Below the pieces are notes generated by a model. That model did not search any database, was not told the origin of the DNA, and saw nothing but the letters and a program-made list of their open reading frames with translations. A DNA stretch of 42,276 nt from a bacterium (GTDB lineage: Bacteria > Bacillota > Clostridia > UBA1381), in contig JAUNPN010000010.1 of assembly GCA_030536655.1 (NCBI GenBank), positions 1 to 42,276 on the forward strand. Direction: 5' to 3'. Both the position numbers and the translations under genes were made by a program. Of this stretch, positions 32,245 through 40,959 are shown in pieces; within the stretch, counting starts at the first letter, position 1, and each line of letters starts with the position of its first letter.

Positions 32245-33507
32245 ATGTTCTTGAAAAAGGTATACAGACGACTTATATGCCTTCTCTGTTCGCTGATGTT
32301 AGCCGCGATAAATATAACTGTATTCGCGTTGAAATCCGTTGAGGAAGCTCCCGCTGACGCGCCGAATGAAAGTATTTCGGCAGTTTACGGAGGTGTTCTT
32401 AATGATTATATTAATCTCTACGGTGTTGTAAGTGATGAGCATCCGTCCGGCTTTATGACGGATGACGCCGATACGCCGAACGGACTTGTATATGCAGATA
32501 TTATGAATTTCGATAACAATGACCGTCCGTATCTCGTGCTTTTTCTTGCGGACGCATCGAAGCGCTGCGCCGCCTGTCATATATGGACATACGATGAGGC
32601 GCTCAGCCGTCCGAAAAAGGTTGCGGAAATTACCAAGCCGTATATGCAGCTTGCCAAAATGCGCGGTGCGTTCTCGCTTGGCTGGAATAATGAAAAGCGT
32701 TATATCGTGTATAAAGAATTTGACGGGAACGAAGCGGCTGTAAGGCAGTACTTCACTGTTATAAACGGAGAGGCGTTCAGCTATGTCGAGGAACCGGAAG
32801 CGGTAAGCGAGGCTGCCGTAATTAATTTTTCAAGCCGCAGCTTTGTTTCCGATGTCGATATTTCCGATTACAACAATGCTTTGTCGGTGTTTTTTGACAA
32901 GCTTAAAAACGCTGCCGCAGACAGCGTCACCTATAAGGATATAGCGGACGAGCTTGACAAGGAGGATATGGAGGCTCTGGAGCTTGCGGCGTCATCTGCC
33001 GCGGAAACGGGCAATTTCGATATTCTTGATTACCGGACAATGGAGGAATATGAGGAGGCTCTCGCGGTGCGGCGCAGAGGAAGCCAATTCTATCTTATCT
33101 CCAATGTGTACGGGCTTGGAAATGAGATTTATTATGTGCGCTTTTCTACGGACCGGTCATTCTATAATTATGCCGTATTCAGGCATACGGAACGCAGTGA
33201 GAAATATCAGACCCTGAGGATACGTCTTGATTGTATCCCATTATCGGACAGAGAGCTGAAACAAATGGAGGAGGACTATTCAAAGAGTCCGCTGCTTTAC
33301 AAAAAGGCGAAAAGCGCCGCGCAGGGTTACGCTGCTCCGACACAGAATCCGGCAAGCGGGCTTATAAAGCTGCCGAAGGTATTCTCTGTGCCAAGCTTGA
33401 TTGACCGGAGAGTGAGAAAACCCGCCGTATATGCGAGCGCCGCTTTAACAATTTTGCTGGTGACCGGCTTATGGGTATATATGTACGGCAATGATGAGGA
33501 AATATAA
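32245..33507 (+). CDS. exported protein with C-terminal membrane anchor, function unknown
   Basis: 420 residues. The N-terminus is basic then hydrophobic (KKVYRRLICLLCSLMLAAIN), typical of a signal sequence. The body is hydrophilic and acidic, with an alternating YD/IWTY pattern (SKRCAACHIWTYDEALSRPK, about 109-128). Near the C-terminus a basic stretch (RRVRKP) precedes a hydrophobic helix (VYASAALTILLVTGLWVYMY) and a short acidic tail, giving a type I membrane topology. I do not recognise a family. It has its own promoter, a GAGAGGATGA ribosome site and a strong terminator. Confidence 0.72.
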   Translation: MFLKKVYRRLICLLCSLMLAAINITVFALKSVEEAPADAPNESISAVYGGVLNDYINLYGVVSDEHPSGFMTDDADTPNGLVYADIMNFDNNDRPYLVLFLADASKRCAACHIWTYDEALSRPKKVAEITKPYMQLAKMRGAFSLGWNNEKRYIVYKEFDGNEAAVRQYFTVINGEAFSYVEEPEAVSEAAVINFSSRSFVSDVDISDYNNALSVFFDKLKNAAADSVTYKDIADELDKEDMEALELAASSAAETGNFDILDYRTMEEYEEALAVRRRGSQFYLISNVYGLGNEIYYVRFSTDRSFYNYAVFRHTERSEKYQTLRIRLDCIPLSDRELKQMEEDYSKSPLLYKKAKSAAQGYAAPTQNPASGLIKLPKVFSVPSLIDRRVRKPAVYASAALTILLVTGLWVYMYGNDEEI

Positions 33508-33548
33508 AAAACAGCGTCAGCGAAATTTTACGCCGACGCTGTTTTTTA
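33505..33548. terminator. intrinsic terminator after the gene at 32245
   Basis: ACAGCGTC (33511-33518) / GACGCTGT (33535-33542) plus an inner AGCG/CGCC pairing, flanked by AAAAAA and TTTTTT. It could work in both directions. Confidence 0.85.
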
Positions 33549-33913
33549 TTGGGCAGATTTGTTTTTGTCAAAATAATTCCGCACTTATGATAAAATGAAA
33601 AAATGCAGAAAAGCATTTTATGTCACTTTATAATGATGAAATATCAGAGTTTGAAGATTCGTCTTGCGTATATCCCATAATAGGACGGGAGCTTGCCCGT
33701 AAACAACCGAAGCGGTAATTTTAAAATATTCAAAAAAAACCATAAATTTCATGCTATAAAAAATTCTTTCTCTGCACACATTATAATTGAACCTCAGCTC
33801 AACGGAGCGAGAGCCCGAAGCGCCGAGGTGAAAAACACAAGTATGGAAGCGGTATGTAAACAGGAAGAGCTTGTTTAAATATTGCTTCACGTAAGAGAAG
33901 GGAGATAAAAGCT
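33549..33913 (+). other. upstream region of the spore protein gene, no gene seen
   Basis: 365 AT-rich bases. It contains CATAATA (33676-33682) and CATTATA (33779-33785), which resemble the -10 element of forespore sigma-G promoters, but a matching -35 could not be fixed with confidence. A small hairpin ACGGG/CCCGT lies near 33688-33703 and a GC-rich foldable stretch at about 33790-33830. Confidence 0.35.
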
Positions 33914-34105
33914 ATGTCAAACAAGAGCAAGTCAAAGAAGTCACAGGCATTATCACAGTTCAAGATGGAGGCTGCAAGAGAGGTAGGCGTTGATTTAAAG
34001 AACGACGGCTACAACGGCGATATTACTTCAAAGCAGGCCGGCAGCGTGGGTGGTCAGATGGTTAAGAAGATGGTAGAAGCTTACGAGCAGTCACTTAAGG
34101 ACTGA
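33914..34105 (+). CDS. ssp: alpha/beta-type small acid-soluble spore protein
   Basis: 63 residues that coat and protect spore DNA in the forespore. The family core is clear: LSQFKMEAAREVGVDL (14-29), where the GPR protease would cut in the EAAREVGV segment, and then DGYNGDITSKQAGSVGGQMV (31-50). The start has GAAGGGAG upstream. Codon use is strongly biased, as in gapA, which fits high expression. This is the clearest evidence that the organism forms endospores. Transcription probably ends at the hairpin at 34194. Confidence 0.96.
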   Translation: MSNKSKSKKSQALSQFKMEAAREVGVDLKNDGYNGDITSKQAGSVGGQMVKKMVEAYEQSLKD

Positions 34106-34193
34106 TTATCCTGAATGACAAAGGAAACTCTTAAATCGGTGCTTTCCTGAATATCCCAATGCACAAAGGATAAAGCTATAAAACACAAAAGCA

Positions 34194-34232
34194 GCCGAAG
34201 CCTCGTAATATAAAAAGAGGCTTCGGCTTTTT
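34194..34232. terminator. bidirectional intrinsic terminator
   Basis: GCCGAAGCCTC (34194-34204) / GAGGCTTCGGC (34217-34227), followed on the plus strand by TTTTTA and on the minus strand by a T-rich run. It serves the spore protein gene and the convergent oxidoreductase gene. Confidence 0.88.
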
Positions 34233-34237
34233 ATATA

Positions 34238-35818
34238 TTATTCTGCAAGCAATTTGCGTACGGCACCCGGCCCTTCAAGCATTTTTTTGAAATATTCCTC
34301 AATCATACCGGCAATTCCCGCCTCATAAAGATTGATTCCGAATATTGCCGTATCGGATAAAATGTCATGAAGTCTGCCGTCAGCTGTTTCCGGCTTTCCG
34401 AATTTAATTCCCTCAAGTTTTTTGTCGAGCTCATTAAGCAAGGGATCGGCGCTTCGCTCAAAAGAGTTTCCACTGTCATCAACCGCAAGCAGATACCTTA
34501 ACCAGCCGGCAATGGCTTTTGAAACGGATTTAAGATTTCTTGTGTCGAGCGTGTCGGATTCCATATATGCTTTGATTGTTTCGCCGTAACGTATACCTAC
34601 CTTCTGAGATGTGTCTGTAGCAATTCTTTGCGGCATATCGGGGATATTGGGGTTCGGCAGTCTGTCCTCGATTACTTCGCGGACGAATTCCTTTGGATTT
34701 ATAATTCCGGGATCGACAACTACCTTGATTCCTTCCGCGGCAATTCCGTGTATGAGCCTGTTCAAATCCTTATCCGCTGTTTCTTCCCATATTGAGGTGA
34801 AGCCGAGCATACAGCCGTATACTGCCAGCGCGGTATGAAGCGGATTCAGGCAGGTTGTAACCTTCATTGTTTCCGACTTGTTTACGGTTTCGCGGTCGGT
34901 CATGAATACGCCCGCTTTTTCAAGCGTGGGTCTGCCGTTCGGGAAGCTGTCCTCAATAACAAGGTACTGAGCGGCTTCTGCATTAACAAACGGTGCAATA
35001 TATGTTCCTTTTGATGTGATTATCGGCTCCATACCCTCTATGCCCATAGCGTCAAGCTGTGACTTTACTTTGTCTGACGGTCTCGGAGTGATTTTATCAA
35101 TCATACTCCAAGGGAAGGATACTTTTGAATTGAGGTAGTCAATAAAGCCCTGCTCCGCCAATCCGTTTTCTACCCATCCCTCTGCAATTGTCATAACGGC
35201 TGAGCGAAGCTTCTCGCCGTTGTGAGAACAGTTATCCATACTGACTGCTGCGATAGGATATGAGCCGTTTTGATAACGGTGGTAAAGCAGCGACGCTGTA
35301 ATGCTCATCGCATGGCGCGGCAATGAAGGTCCGTTTGCAATGTCCGCCGCCGCAAGGCTTGTAAGCTTTCCGTCTGTACCTGTGACGGCATAGCCCTTTT
35401 CGGTAATTGTATAGCTGAACATTTTTAACGACGGTTTGGCGGATATTGACCTCAGATAATCAATGTCCGAGGCCTTTACGCCCTCTGCAATTCCGGCAAG
35501 CACCTCCGCAGTCAGATTTGATTTGGCGTCCATAATAACAGACAATGTAAGATTATCATATTCAGAGTATATTTTGTCGATTACATCAAAATCAAAGGTT
35601 TCAGCCGCAATTATGCCGGTTTTCGCGAGCCTCTTATTCAGCAGCTCCTGATTAAGCGAGCCGATAAAGCCGCGGAAGATATTTCCCGCGCCAAAGTGCA
35701 CCCATTCCGGATTTTTCTTTGTTTCGGACTTCATATCGTCAATGTCGTACTGAGGAAGCTTTATTCCAAGCTGTTCCCATGCAGCCTTGTCTTTTATTGA
35801 GTCTAATTTGAGTTTCAT
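34238..35818 (-). CDS. mannitol-dehydrogenase-family oxidoreductase (fructuronate reductase / D-mannonate oxidoreductase-like)
   Basis: 526 residues of the long-chain polyol dehydrogenase family, NAD-dependent. The N-terminal HFGAGNIFRGF (41-51) binds the nucleotide; VSMDNCSHNGEKL (192-204) and DKITPRP (241-247, with the probable catalytic Lys242) mark the active site. The start at 35818 is chosen because AAAGGAG lies seven bases upstream; an in-frame ATG at 35854 lacks a site. UxuB-type fructuronate reductase is the best guess from the overall sequence, but mannitol or arabinitol oxidation is possible. It is divergent from an AraC regulator, which may control it. Confidence 0.88.
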   Translation of the reverse strand: MKLKLDSIKDKAAWEQLGIKLPQYDIDDMKSETKKNPEWVHFGAGNIFRGFIGSLNQELLNKRLAKTGIIAAETFDFDVIDKIYSEYDNLTLSVIMDAKSNLTAEVLAGIAEGVKASDIDYLRSISAKPSLKMFSYTITEKGYAVTGTDGKLTSLAAADIANGPSLPRHAMSITASLLYHRYQNGSYPIAAVSMDNCSHNGEKLRSAVMTIAEGWVENGLAEQGFIDYLNSKVSFPWSMIDKITPRPSDKVKSQLDAMGIEGMEPIITSKGTYIAPFVNAEAAQYLVIEDSFPNGRPTLEKAGVFMTDRETVNKSETMKVTTCLNPLHTALAVYGCMLGFTSIWEETADKDLNRLIHGIAAEGIKVVVDPGIINPKEFVREVIEDRLPNPNIPDMPQRIATDTSQKVGIRYGETIKAYMESDTLDTRNLKSVSKAIAGWLRYLLAVDDSGNSFERSADPLLNELDKKLEGIKFGKPETADGRLHDILSDTAIFGINLYEAGIAGMIEEYFKKMLEGPGAVRKLLAE

Positions 35819-35893
35819 GCCTTTGCTCCTTTTGTTTTTTCTATAATATACCACAATTTTATCAAATTTTCATTCTATATATTGATATAATGA

Positions 35894-35922
35894 TTGACTT
35901 TCTTGCGTAAATGGAGTACAAT
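35894..35922 (+). promoter_or_regulatory. promoter of the AraC-family gene
   Basis: TTGACT (35894-35899), 17 bases, TACAAT (35917-35922). The divergent oxidoreductase gene starts about 75 bases to the left, so an operator between them could serve both. Confidence 0.8.
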
Positions 35923-35990
35923 AGAAGTGTAGATTAATATTTCCTCAGACGGTGCATTTTGCGGTTTGAGCAGAAAAGGGGGGAGCGGTT

Positions 35991-36806
35991 ATGCCGCCGA
36001 TTAATTTGAGTCTTATTCCGGGTTACGGCTTCGGAGTGTCATATTCCCGTGATATAAAGCCGGACAGCTCTCAGTTCAAGCTGCACAATCATGACGATGT
36101 GTATGAGCTTGTGCTGTTCGTGAACGGAGATGCGGAATTTCATGCCGAGGGCAGTATATATAAGCTTAAGCCGTATGATATGCTTATCACGCGTCCGGGC
36201 GAACTGCATCATATTATCTGTGTATCGAAAAAGCCTTATGAGCGTTATGTGCTTTATATTTCACGGGATTATTTAAAAAACAGCAGCTGCGCGGAATTTG
36301 CGAGAATATTTGAGGACAGAGCCTTGGGAGAGGACAACCTTATTCCGGCGGAGATTGTAAGAGATTCGCTGCTTGAAACCTTTAATCGTTTGTATAAGTA
36401 TGCGGCTGATAAGAATTATATTGTGGCGAACGCTGTGCTTGTTGAGTTCCTTTATCTGCTGAATAATGCGAAAAAGCCGCCGTCAAGGGCGACTGCGCGG
36501 GACAAGAGGGTTGTTGAGATTATTAAGTATATTAACGAGCATTTGAGCGAGCCGTTAAAGCTTGACGCACTTGCAGAACGGTTTTATATTGACAAGTATC
36601 ACTTATGCCGCATATTCAAGCATAGTACAGGATATACGCTGAACCGCTACATAAATTACAAACGGCTGCTTCTCGTTCGGGAGCTTCACTTGCAGGGACA
36701 GTCGCTGCTTGAGGCGAGTACGAACGCCGGATTTAATAATTATTCGCATTTTTACAGAATGTATCTGAAGCAGAACGGCGAGCCACCCGGCAAAATGAAA
36801 CAGTAA
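35991..36806 (+). CDS. AraC-family transcriptional regulator with cupin sensor domain
   Basis: 271 residues. The N-terminal cupin-like domain (about 15-110) carries KLHNHDDVYELVLFVNG and LITRPGELHHI, the usual sugar-sensing fold. The C-terminal AraC double helix-turn-helix (about 168-268) has LDALAERFYIDKYHLCRIFK and ASTNAGFNNYSHFYRMYLK. A strong GGGGGAG ribosome site precedes the ATG. The gene is divergent from the mannitol-dehydrogenase-family gene, the probable target; the inducer may be a sugar acid or polyol. It is closed by the terminator at 36818. Confidence 0.92.
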   Translation: MPPINLSLIPGYGFGVSYSRDIKPDSSQFKLHNHDDVYELVLFVNGDAEFHAEGSIYKLKPYDMLITRPGELHHIICVSKKPYERYVLYISRDYLKNSSCAEFARIFEDRALGEDNLIPAEIVRDSLLETFNRLYKYAADKNYIVANAVLVEFLYLLNNAKKPPSRATARDKRVVEIIKYINEHLSEPLKLDALAERFYIDKYHLCRIFKHSTGYTLNRYINYKRLLLVRELHLQGQSLLEASTNAGFNNYSHFYRMYLKQNGEPPGKMKQ

Positions 36807-36817
36807 AGCAGAAAAAA

Positions 36818-36856
36818 ACAGTCTATGTTCTGCAAAACGATAGACTGTTTTTTTTG
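36818..36856 (+). terminator. intrinsic terminator of the AraC-family gene
   Basis: ACAGTCTAT (36818-36826) / ATAGACTGT (36840-36848), followed by eight T. Confidence 0.9.
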
Positions 36857-36940
36857 CGGCTGCCTTGTTATTTTTGCGTTTAGGACAAAATAAAGGAAAA
36901 TTCTTCGAATTTTTTTCTTTAAAAAAATTTTGATTTTCCC

Positions 36941-36969
36941 TTGACAATTCGGGGAAAATGTGTTAATAT
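36941..36969 (+). promoter_or_regulatory. promoter of tRNA-Leu
   Basis: TTGACA (36941-36946), 17 bases, TAATAT (36964-36969), 13 bases before the tRNA. Confidence 0.85.
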
Positions 36970-36982
36970 ATTATTTGTTAAT

Positions 36983-37066
36983 GCCGCTGTGGTGGAATTG
37001 GCAGACGCAACGGACTCAAAATCCGTCGGAGTAAAATCCGTACCGGTTCGACCCCGGTCAGCGGCA
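36983..37066 (+). tRNA. tRNA-Leu (anticodon CAA)
   Basis: 84 bases with the long variable arm of class II tRNAs. The acceptor is GCCGCTG/CAGCGGC with discriminator A. The anticodon stem ACGGA/TCCGT has loop CTCAAAA, giving CAA (reads TTG). The T arm contains CCGG-TTCGACC-CCGG. CCA is not encoded. Confidence 0.95.
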
Positions 37067-37070
37067 GTAG

Positions 37071-37116
37071 AAAGACTATGAGAAATGCTTAGTTGTTTTT
37101 CATAGTCTTTTTTGTT
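37071..37116 (+). terminator. intrinsic terminator after tRNA-Leu
   Basis: AAAGACTATGA (37071-37081) / TCATAGTCTTT (37100-37110) followed by a T-run. Confidence 0.88.
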
Positions 37117-37153
37117 TTAATTGTAAATAATTTGTTGCATTTTATTTATATTG

Positions 37154-37231
37154 TTGACTTGCTTTGTGTAAAGTGATATAATGATTGTAGAATTTGCTGC
37201 GGGACATAAAACAGCTTGAGCCGCGGCAAAT
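37154..37231 (+). promoter_or_regulatory. promoter and leader hairpin of the HAD-alarmone synthetase operon
   Basis: TTGACT (37154-37159), 17 bases, TATAAT (37177-37182). Right at the transcript start ATTTGCTGCGG (37192-37202) pairs with CCGCGGCAAAT (37221-37231), one wobble, leaving 29 bases to the start codon. A 5' stabilising hairpin is likely. Confidence 0.75.
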
Positions 37232-37260
37232 ATATATAATGTTGATAACGGAGATTTTAA

Positions 37261-37911
37261 ATGAGATTACAAAAGGCTATATTTGATATGGACGGTCTGA
37301 TTTTTGATTCGGAGCGGCTGTTTATGGAATATCTCGGTAAGGCTATGGCGGAGAAGGGTTACAAGCTTACACGGGAAATATACGTAAATTCGCTCGGTCT
37401 TGACAAAAATGCAGTTGCTTCATATATGAAAAGCGTGTACGGTGGGGAGTATCCCTTTGCCGAAATGAGCGGGAAAGCAAGGGAAGGGATGAAAGCGGCA
37501 GCTTTTAAAGGACTTCCTGTCAAAAAGGGAATAAGAAGGCTGCTTGATTATCTGAAAGATAACGGTATAGAATGCGTTGTCGCATCCTCATCGGAAACCT
37601 GTTTTGTAAGGATGTATCTGGAATACGCGGGGCTTCTGGAATATTTTACGGAATTAACGGGCGGAGAAACGGTTAAGAAATCAAAGCCTGAGCCGGAAAT
37701 TTTTCTTAAATCACTCGGCGGAACGGAAAAGAGCAGGGCGGTAATCCTTGAGGACAGTGAGAACGGAGTCAAGGCGGCGGTCAATGCCGGAATAGCGGTG
37801 ATTTGCATTCCGGATATGAAGCGTCCGTCGGAGGACGTGCTTAAGTATGCGCTTGCATGCGTTGATGACGCTGAGGAAGCGATAGAAATAATAAAAGCTA
37901 TGGAGGAATAA
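37261..37911 (+). CDS. HAD-superfamily phosphatase (beta-phosphoglucomutase-like)
   Basis: 216 residues, cytoplasmic. Motif I is FDMDGLIFDSE (Asp9, Asp11), a helical cap domain follows (about 17-85), motif II is VVASSS, motif III is the lysine in KKSKPEPEIF, and motif IV is ILEDSENGVKAA. This pattern is typical of subfamily IA, class beta-phosphoglucomutase-like enzymes. The substrate is unknown. Two bases separate its stop from the GTG start of the alarmone synthetase gene, so the two are translated together. Confidence 0.92.
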   Translation: MRLQKAIFDMDGLIFDSERLFMEYLGKAMAEKGYKLTREIYVNSLGLDKNAVASYMKSVYGGEYPFAEMSGKAREGMKAAAFKGLPVKKGIRRLLDYLKDNGIECVVASSSETCFVRMYLEYAGLLEYFTELTGGETVKKSKPEPEIFLKSLGGTEKSRAVILEDSENGVKAAVNAGIAVICIPDMKRPSEDVLKYALACVDDAEEAIEIIKAMEE

Positions 37912-37913
37912 AA

Positions 37914-38543
37914 GTGAGTACGGAAATGTCGCCGCAGGAGTTTTACGGCGAGAAGCTTATTTATCTTGAGGGTGCGATAATCGAGCTGACCTCAAGACTT
38001 GATATAATCAGAAAATTTAAAATAGCAAACAGCGACCGTGACCCGATAGAGCATTACACGACAAGAATCAAATCGGTGGAAAGCATGAAGGAAAAGCTGA
38101 GAAAGCACGGTATGCCGGAAACTGTTGACGCGGTTATCGGAAATATATATGACGCGGCGGGAATACGCGTCATATGCACATATATTGATGATGTGTATAC
38201 TGTTGCAAATATGCTCATGAGCCAGTCGGATATAACGGTTATACGGGTTAAGGACTATATCAAAAACCCTAAGGAAAGCGGGTACAGAAGCTTTCACATA
38301 ATAGTGCAGATTCCGCTGCACGTAGGTGAAAATACAGTTGACGTTTATGCAGAGATACAGCTGCGTACGATGTCGATGGATTTCTGGGCGAGCCTTGACC
38401 ATAAGCTTAAGTATAAGCAGGATGTTCCGAATGCAAAGCTTATCGCGCGTGAGCTGCGCAGGTTTGCTGATGAGCTTGCCTCGACTGAAATGAATTTCCA
38501 GGCTATACGGGATATGATTGATGAGAATACCGTTGAAAGTTAA
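37914..38543 (+). CDS. relQ: small alarmone synthetase (RelQ/YjbM-like (p)ppGpp synthetase)
   Basis: 209 residues with only the RelA/SpoT synthetase domain and no hydrolase or regulatory domains. Conserved parts are KSVESMKEKL (53-62), IYDAAGIRVIC (78-88), PKESGYRSFHIIV (119-131, with the substrate-stacking Tyr124), and the catalytic EIQLRTMSMDFWASLDHKLKYK region with Glu147. The product transfers pyrophosphate from ATP to GDP or GTP to make the stress alarmone. It starts with GTG after GGAGG, directly behind a HAD phosphatase. The sub-type (RelP or RelQ) is not certain. Confidence 0.9.
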   Translation: MSTEMSPQEFYGEKLIYLEGAIIELTSRLDIIRKFKIANSDRDPIEHYTTRIKSVESMKEKLRKHGMPETVDAVIGNIYDAAGIRVICTYIDDVYTVANMLMSQSDITVIRVKDYIKNPKESGYRSFHIIVQIPLHVGENTVDVYAEIQLRTMSMDFWASLDHKLKYKQDVPNAKLIARELRRFADELASTEMNFQAIRDMIDENTVES

Positions 38544-38608
38544 AACCGAGGAGAAATATAATTTGATTATTGATTCGTGGAGTAATTATATATGGGTAAG
38601 GTGAAATT

Positions 38609-38932
38609 ATGGCGTCAAGCAAAGAATATTTACAATTTATTTTAGGACAGCTGTCGGGGTTGGACGAGATTTCATACCGAGCTATGATGGGAGAATTTAT
38701 TATTTACTATCGAGGTAAGATTGCAGGCGGTATTTATGACGATAGATTGCTTGTAAAACCGGTAAAATCAGCAATTGCCTATATGCCGGCGGTTTCTTAT
38801 GAAGTCCCGTACGAGGGAGCGAAAGAGATGCTGTTGATTGATGAAGTTGATAATAAAGATTTTTTGACAGGGTTATTTGATGCAATGTATGACGAATTAC
38901 CGATGCCAAAATCTAAGGAAGTAAAAGAATAA
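38609..38932 (+). CDS. TfoX N-terminal-domain protein
   Basis: 107 residues. The fold marks are YLQFILGQLSGLDEISYRAM, then MGEFIIYYRGKIAGGIYDDR and LLVKP, followed by a C-terminal helix (DFLTGLFDAMYDELP). Stand-alone TfoX_N proteins are common in Clostridia; the name comes from competence regulators of proteobacteria, but the function of short versions is not known. A weak AAGGTG site precedes the ATG. It lies 16 bases before a response regulator gene and may share its transcript. Confidence 0.9.
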   Translation: MASSKEYLQFILGQLSGLDEISYRAMMGEFIIYYRGKIAGGIYDDRLLVKPVKSAIAYMPAVSYEVPYEGAKEMLLIDEVDNKDFLTGLFDAMYDELPMPKSKEVKE

Positions 38933-38948
38933 GAGAGGAGCCGCAAAA

Positions 38949-39614
38949 TTGAAAATACTAATTGCAGATGATGAGCGGGAGCTTGCACGAGCTGTGTCGG
39001 TAGTATTAAAGCACAGCGGATATGACGTTGAATGTGCGTATGACGGAGCGCAGGCGATAGAAATGTTTGAAAATAATGATTTTGATGCATACATCCTTGA
39101 CATAATGATGCCGAAGAAAAACGGTATTGAGGTTCTTAAGTACATCCGTGCTCACGGTGTTGATTCGCCGGTTATTATGCTGAGCGCTAAGTCGGAAATT
39201 GACGACAGAATAAAGGGACTTGATTCGGGAGCGGATGATTATATGACAAAGCCGTTCTCAATGGGTGAGCTTCTTGCGAGGATAAGAGCCGCAACGCGCA
39301 AGCTTGAGGCAAAGACCTTTATCCAATTCGGAAACCTAAGCCTTAATCAGGAAACCCGTGAGATGAAGGGCGAAAGCTCCTCGTTCCGTTTGGGAAATCT
39401 TGAGTTTGAAATGCTTATGATGCTGATTAAAGCTGCGGGCAGAGAAATTGAAGCGGAGCGTTTTATTGAAAAGGTGTGGGACGGTGACGGAGATTTGAGC
39501 GAAGTCAAGCTCTATATCTCATACCTCAGAAAGAAGATGGAGGCGCTTGACTCGGATATGATGATAGCGAAATCAGTGTATGACAGCTACAGACTTGAGA
39601 GGAAAACGGAATGA
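38949..39614 (+). CDS. OmpR-family response regulator
   Basis: 221 residues starting from TTG (38949), chosen because GAGAGGAG lies just upstream and the receiver domain begins immediately. Receiver: acidic pair in IADDE (5-9), phosphoacceptor Asp51 in YILDIMMPKKNG, and TKPF. The C-terminal winged helix (about 125-218) ends SVYDSYRL, diverging from the usual GxGYR end. The stop overlaps the kinase start by four bases (ATGA). Targets are unknown. Confidence 0.93.
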   Translation: MKILIADDERELARAVSVVLKHSGYDVECAYDGAQAIEMFENNDFDAYILDIMMPKKNGIEVLKYIRAHGVDSPVIMLSAKSEIDDRIKGLDSGADDYMTKPFSMGELLARIRAATRKLEAKTFIQFGNLSLNQETREMKGESSSFRLGNLEFEMLMMLIKAAGREIEAERFIEKVWDGDGDLSEVKLYISYLRKKMEALDSDMMIAKSVYDSYRLERKTE

Positions 39615-40909
39615 TTGGCAAAATTAGGAGAAAACTGGTTATAGTAATCATGATTTCCGTTGCTATTGTTATGGGGGTAATTTTTGTGGCAATGAACGCC
39701 ATGAATTATTTCCATATGACAAAAAGCGCCGATGAAATGATAGCTCTGATTGCGGAGAATAACGGAATAATTCCGGAATATCCGCAGATGGAGCTGCCTA
39801 TGGAGCGCATACCGGAGCAGCTGAACCGCGAGAGTGCATACCAGACGAGATTTTTTATAGTGCAGTATGATAAAAGAGAAGAAATTATTGACATTAACCT
39901 TTCGCATATTGCTGCCGTAAGCTATGAGGACGCGGGAAGGTATGCGCGCACGGTGCTTGATTCGGACAGCAAAATCGGATATATGGATATTTATCGTTAC
40001 AAGGTTCAGCCGACGGATTTCGGAAAGATTGTGATTTTCCTCGATTGCAGTATTTCTATGCAGTCAACCACATCGATGATAATTACCTCGTGCTGCATAG
40101 CCTTGATTTCTCTGTGTGCAATTTTCCTTGTCATATGTATATTCTCATCAAGGTTCATACGCCCGATGATAGAAAGCATGGAAAAGCAGAAGCGTTTTGT
40201 AACCGACGCCGGACATGAGCTGAAAACGCCGCTTGCGATTATAAACGCAAATGTGGAGGTAATGGAGCTTACGGAGGGTTCCAATGAGTGGCTTGAAAGC
40301 ATAAAAAATCAAGTGAAACGAATGGATCAGCTTGTAAAAAGCATGCTGCAGCTTGCAAGGATGGAGGAGGGTACTCTGAACGCTCCGGAAAGTATTTTTG
40401 ATATTTCAAATGCGTTTAATGAAATAACAGAGTCGTTTAAGGTTGTGGCACAGCAGAAGGGGAAAAGCCTTAAAATTAATTCGCAGTACAATGTGAAGAT
40501 GTCGGGAGATGAAGCGTCTATACGCAATCTGATCTCTATATTGATGGATAATGCAATAAAATACTGTAATGATGAGGGAAGGATAGAAGCCAGGTTAAGT
40601 CTTGAAGGCAAGAATATAAAAATCCGTGTGAAAAACAGCAGTGATATTGATTCCGGAGAAAATCTGCAAAGGCTGTTTGACCGCTTTTACCGTCCCGATG
40701 ATTCGCGAGCGCGTACATCGGGCGGCTTTGGAATAGGTCTGTCTATGGCGAAAAATATTGTCGATGCTCATCACGGCAGGATAACCGCGCAGCGTGACGG
40801 CGGCTTTGTCTGCTTTCAGGTGACTTTAAAGGCGGCAACTCAGTCGCAGATTAATAAGGCGGCTAAGATTTCCAATGTAAAAGAGCCGGAAAAGCGGGAT
40901 AAAAAATAA
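39611..40909 (+). CDS. sensor histidine kinase (HisKA/HATPase_c)
   Basis: 432 residues: a first membrane helix (about 8-31), an extracytoplasmic sensor region (about 32-155), a second helix (157-180), a HisKA domain with DAGHELKTPLAI (His202), then an HATPase domain (LMDNAIKYCNDEG, RLFDRFYRPDDSRA, GGFGIGLSMAKNIVDAHHG). It is translationally coupled to the response regulator before it. The sensor region contains no recognisable named domain. The last 25 residues are basic and polar. Confidence 0.94.
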   Translation: MIGKIRRKLVIVIMISVAIVMGVIFVAMNAMNYFHMTKSADEMIALIAENNGIIPEYPQMELPMERIPEQLNRESAYQTRFFIVQYDKREEIIDINLSHIAAVSYEDAGRYARTVLDSDSKIGYMDIYRYKVQPTDFGKIVIFLDCSISMQSTTSMIITSCCIALISLCAIFLVICIFSSRFIRPMIESMEKQKRFVTDAGHELKTPLAIINANVEVMELTEGSNEWLESIKNQVKRMDQLVKSMLQLARMEEGTLNAPESIFDISNAFNEITESFKVVAQQKGKSLKINSQYNVKMSGDEASIRNLISILMDNAIKYCNDEGRIEARLSLEGKNIKIRVKNSSDIDSGENLQRLFDRFYRPDDSRARTSGGFGIGLSMAKNIVDAHHGRITAQRDGGFVCFQVTLKAATQSQINKAAKISNVKEPEKRDKK

Positions 40910-40924
40910 AAAACTTGTATACTA

Positions 40925-40953
40925 TTGACTTTAAAGTTATTATGTGCTATAAT
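40925..40953 (+). promoter_or_regulatory. sigma-A promoter of a candidate small RNA
   Basis: TTGACT (40925-40930), 17 bases, TATAAT (40948-40953), beginning 16 bases after the kinase stop. No gene in this direction follows within the window. Confidence 0.85.
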
Positions 40954-40959
40954 TATTAT

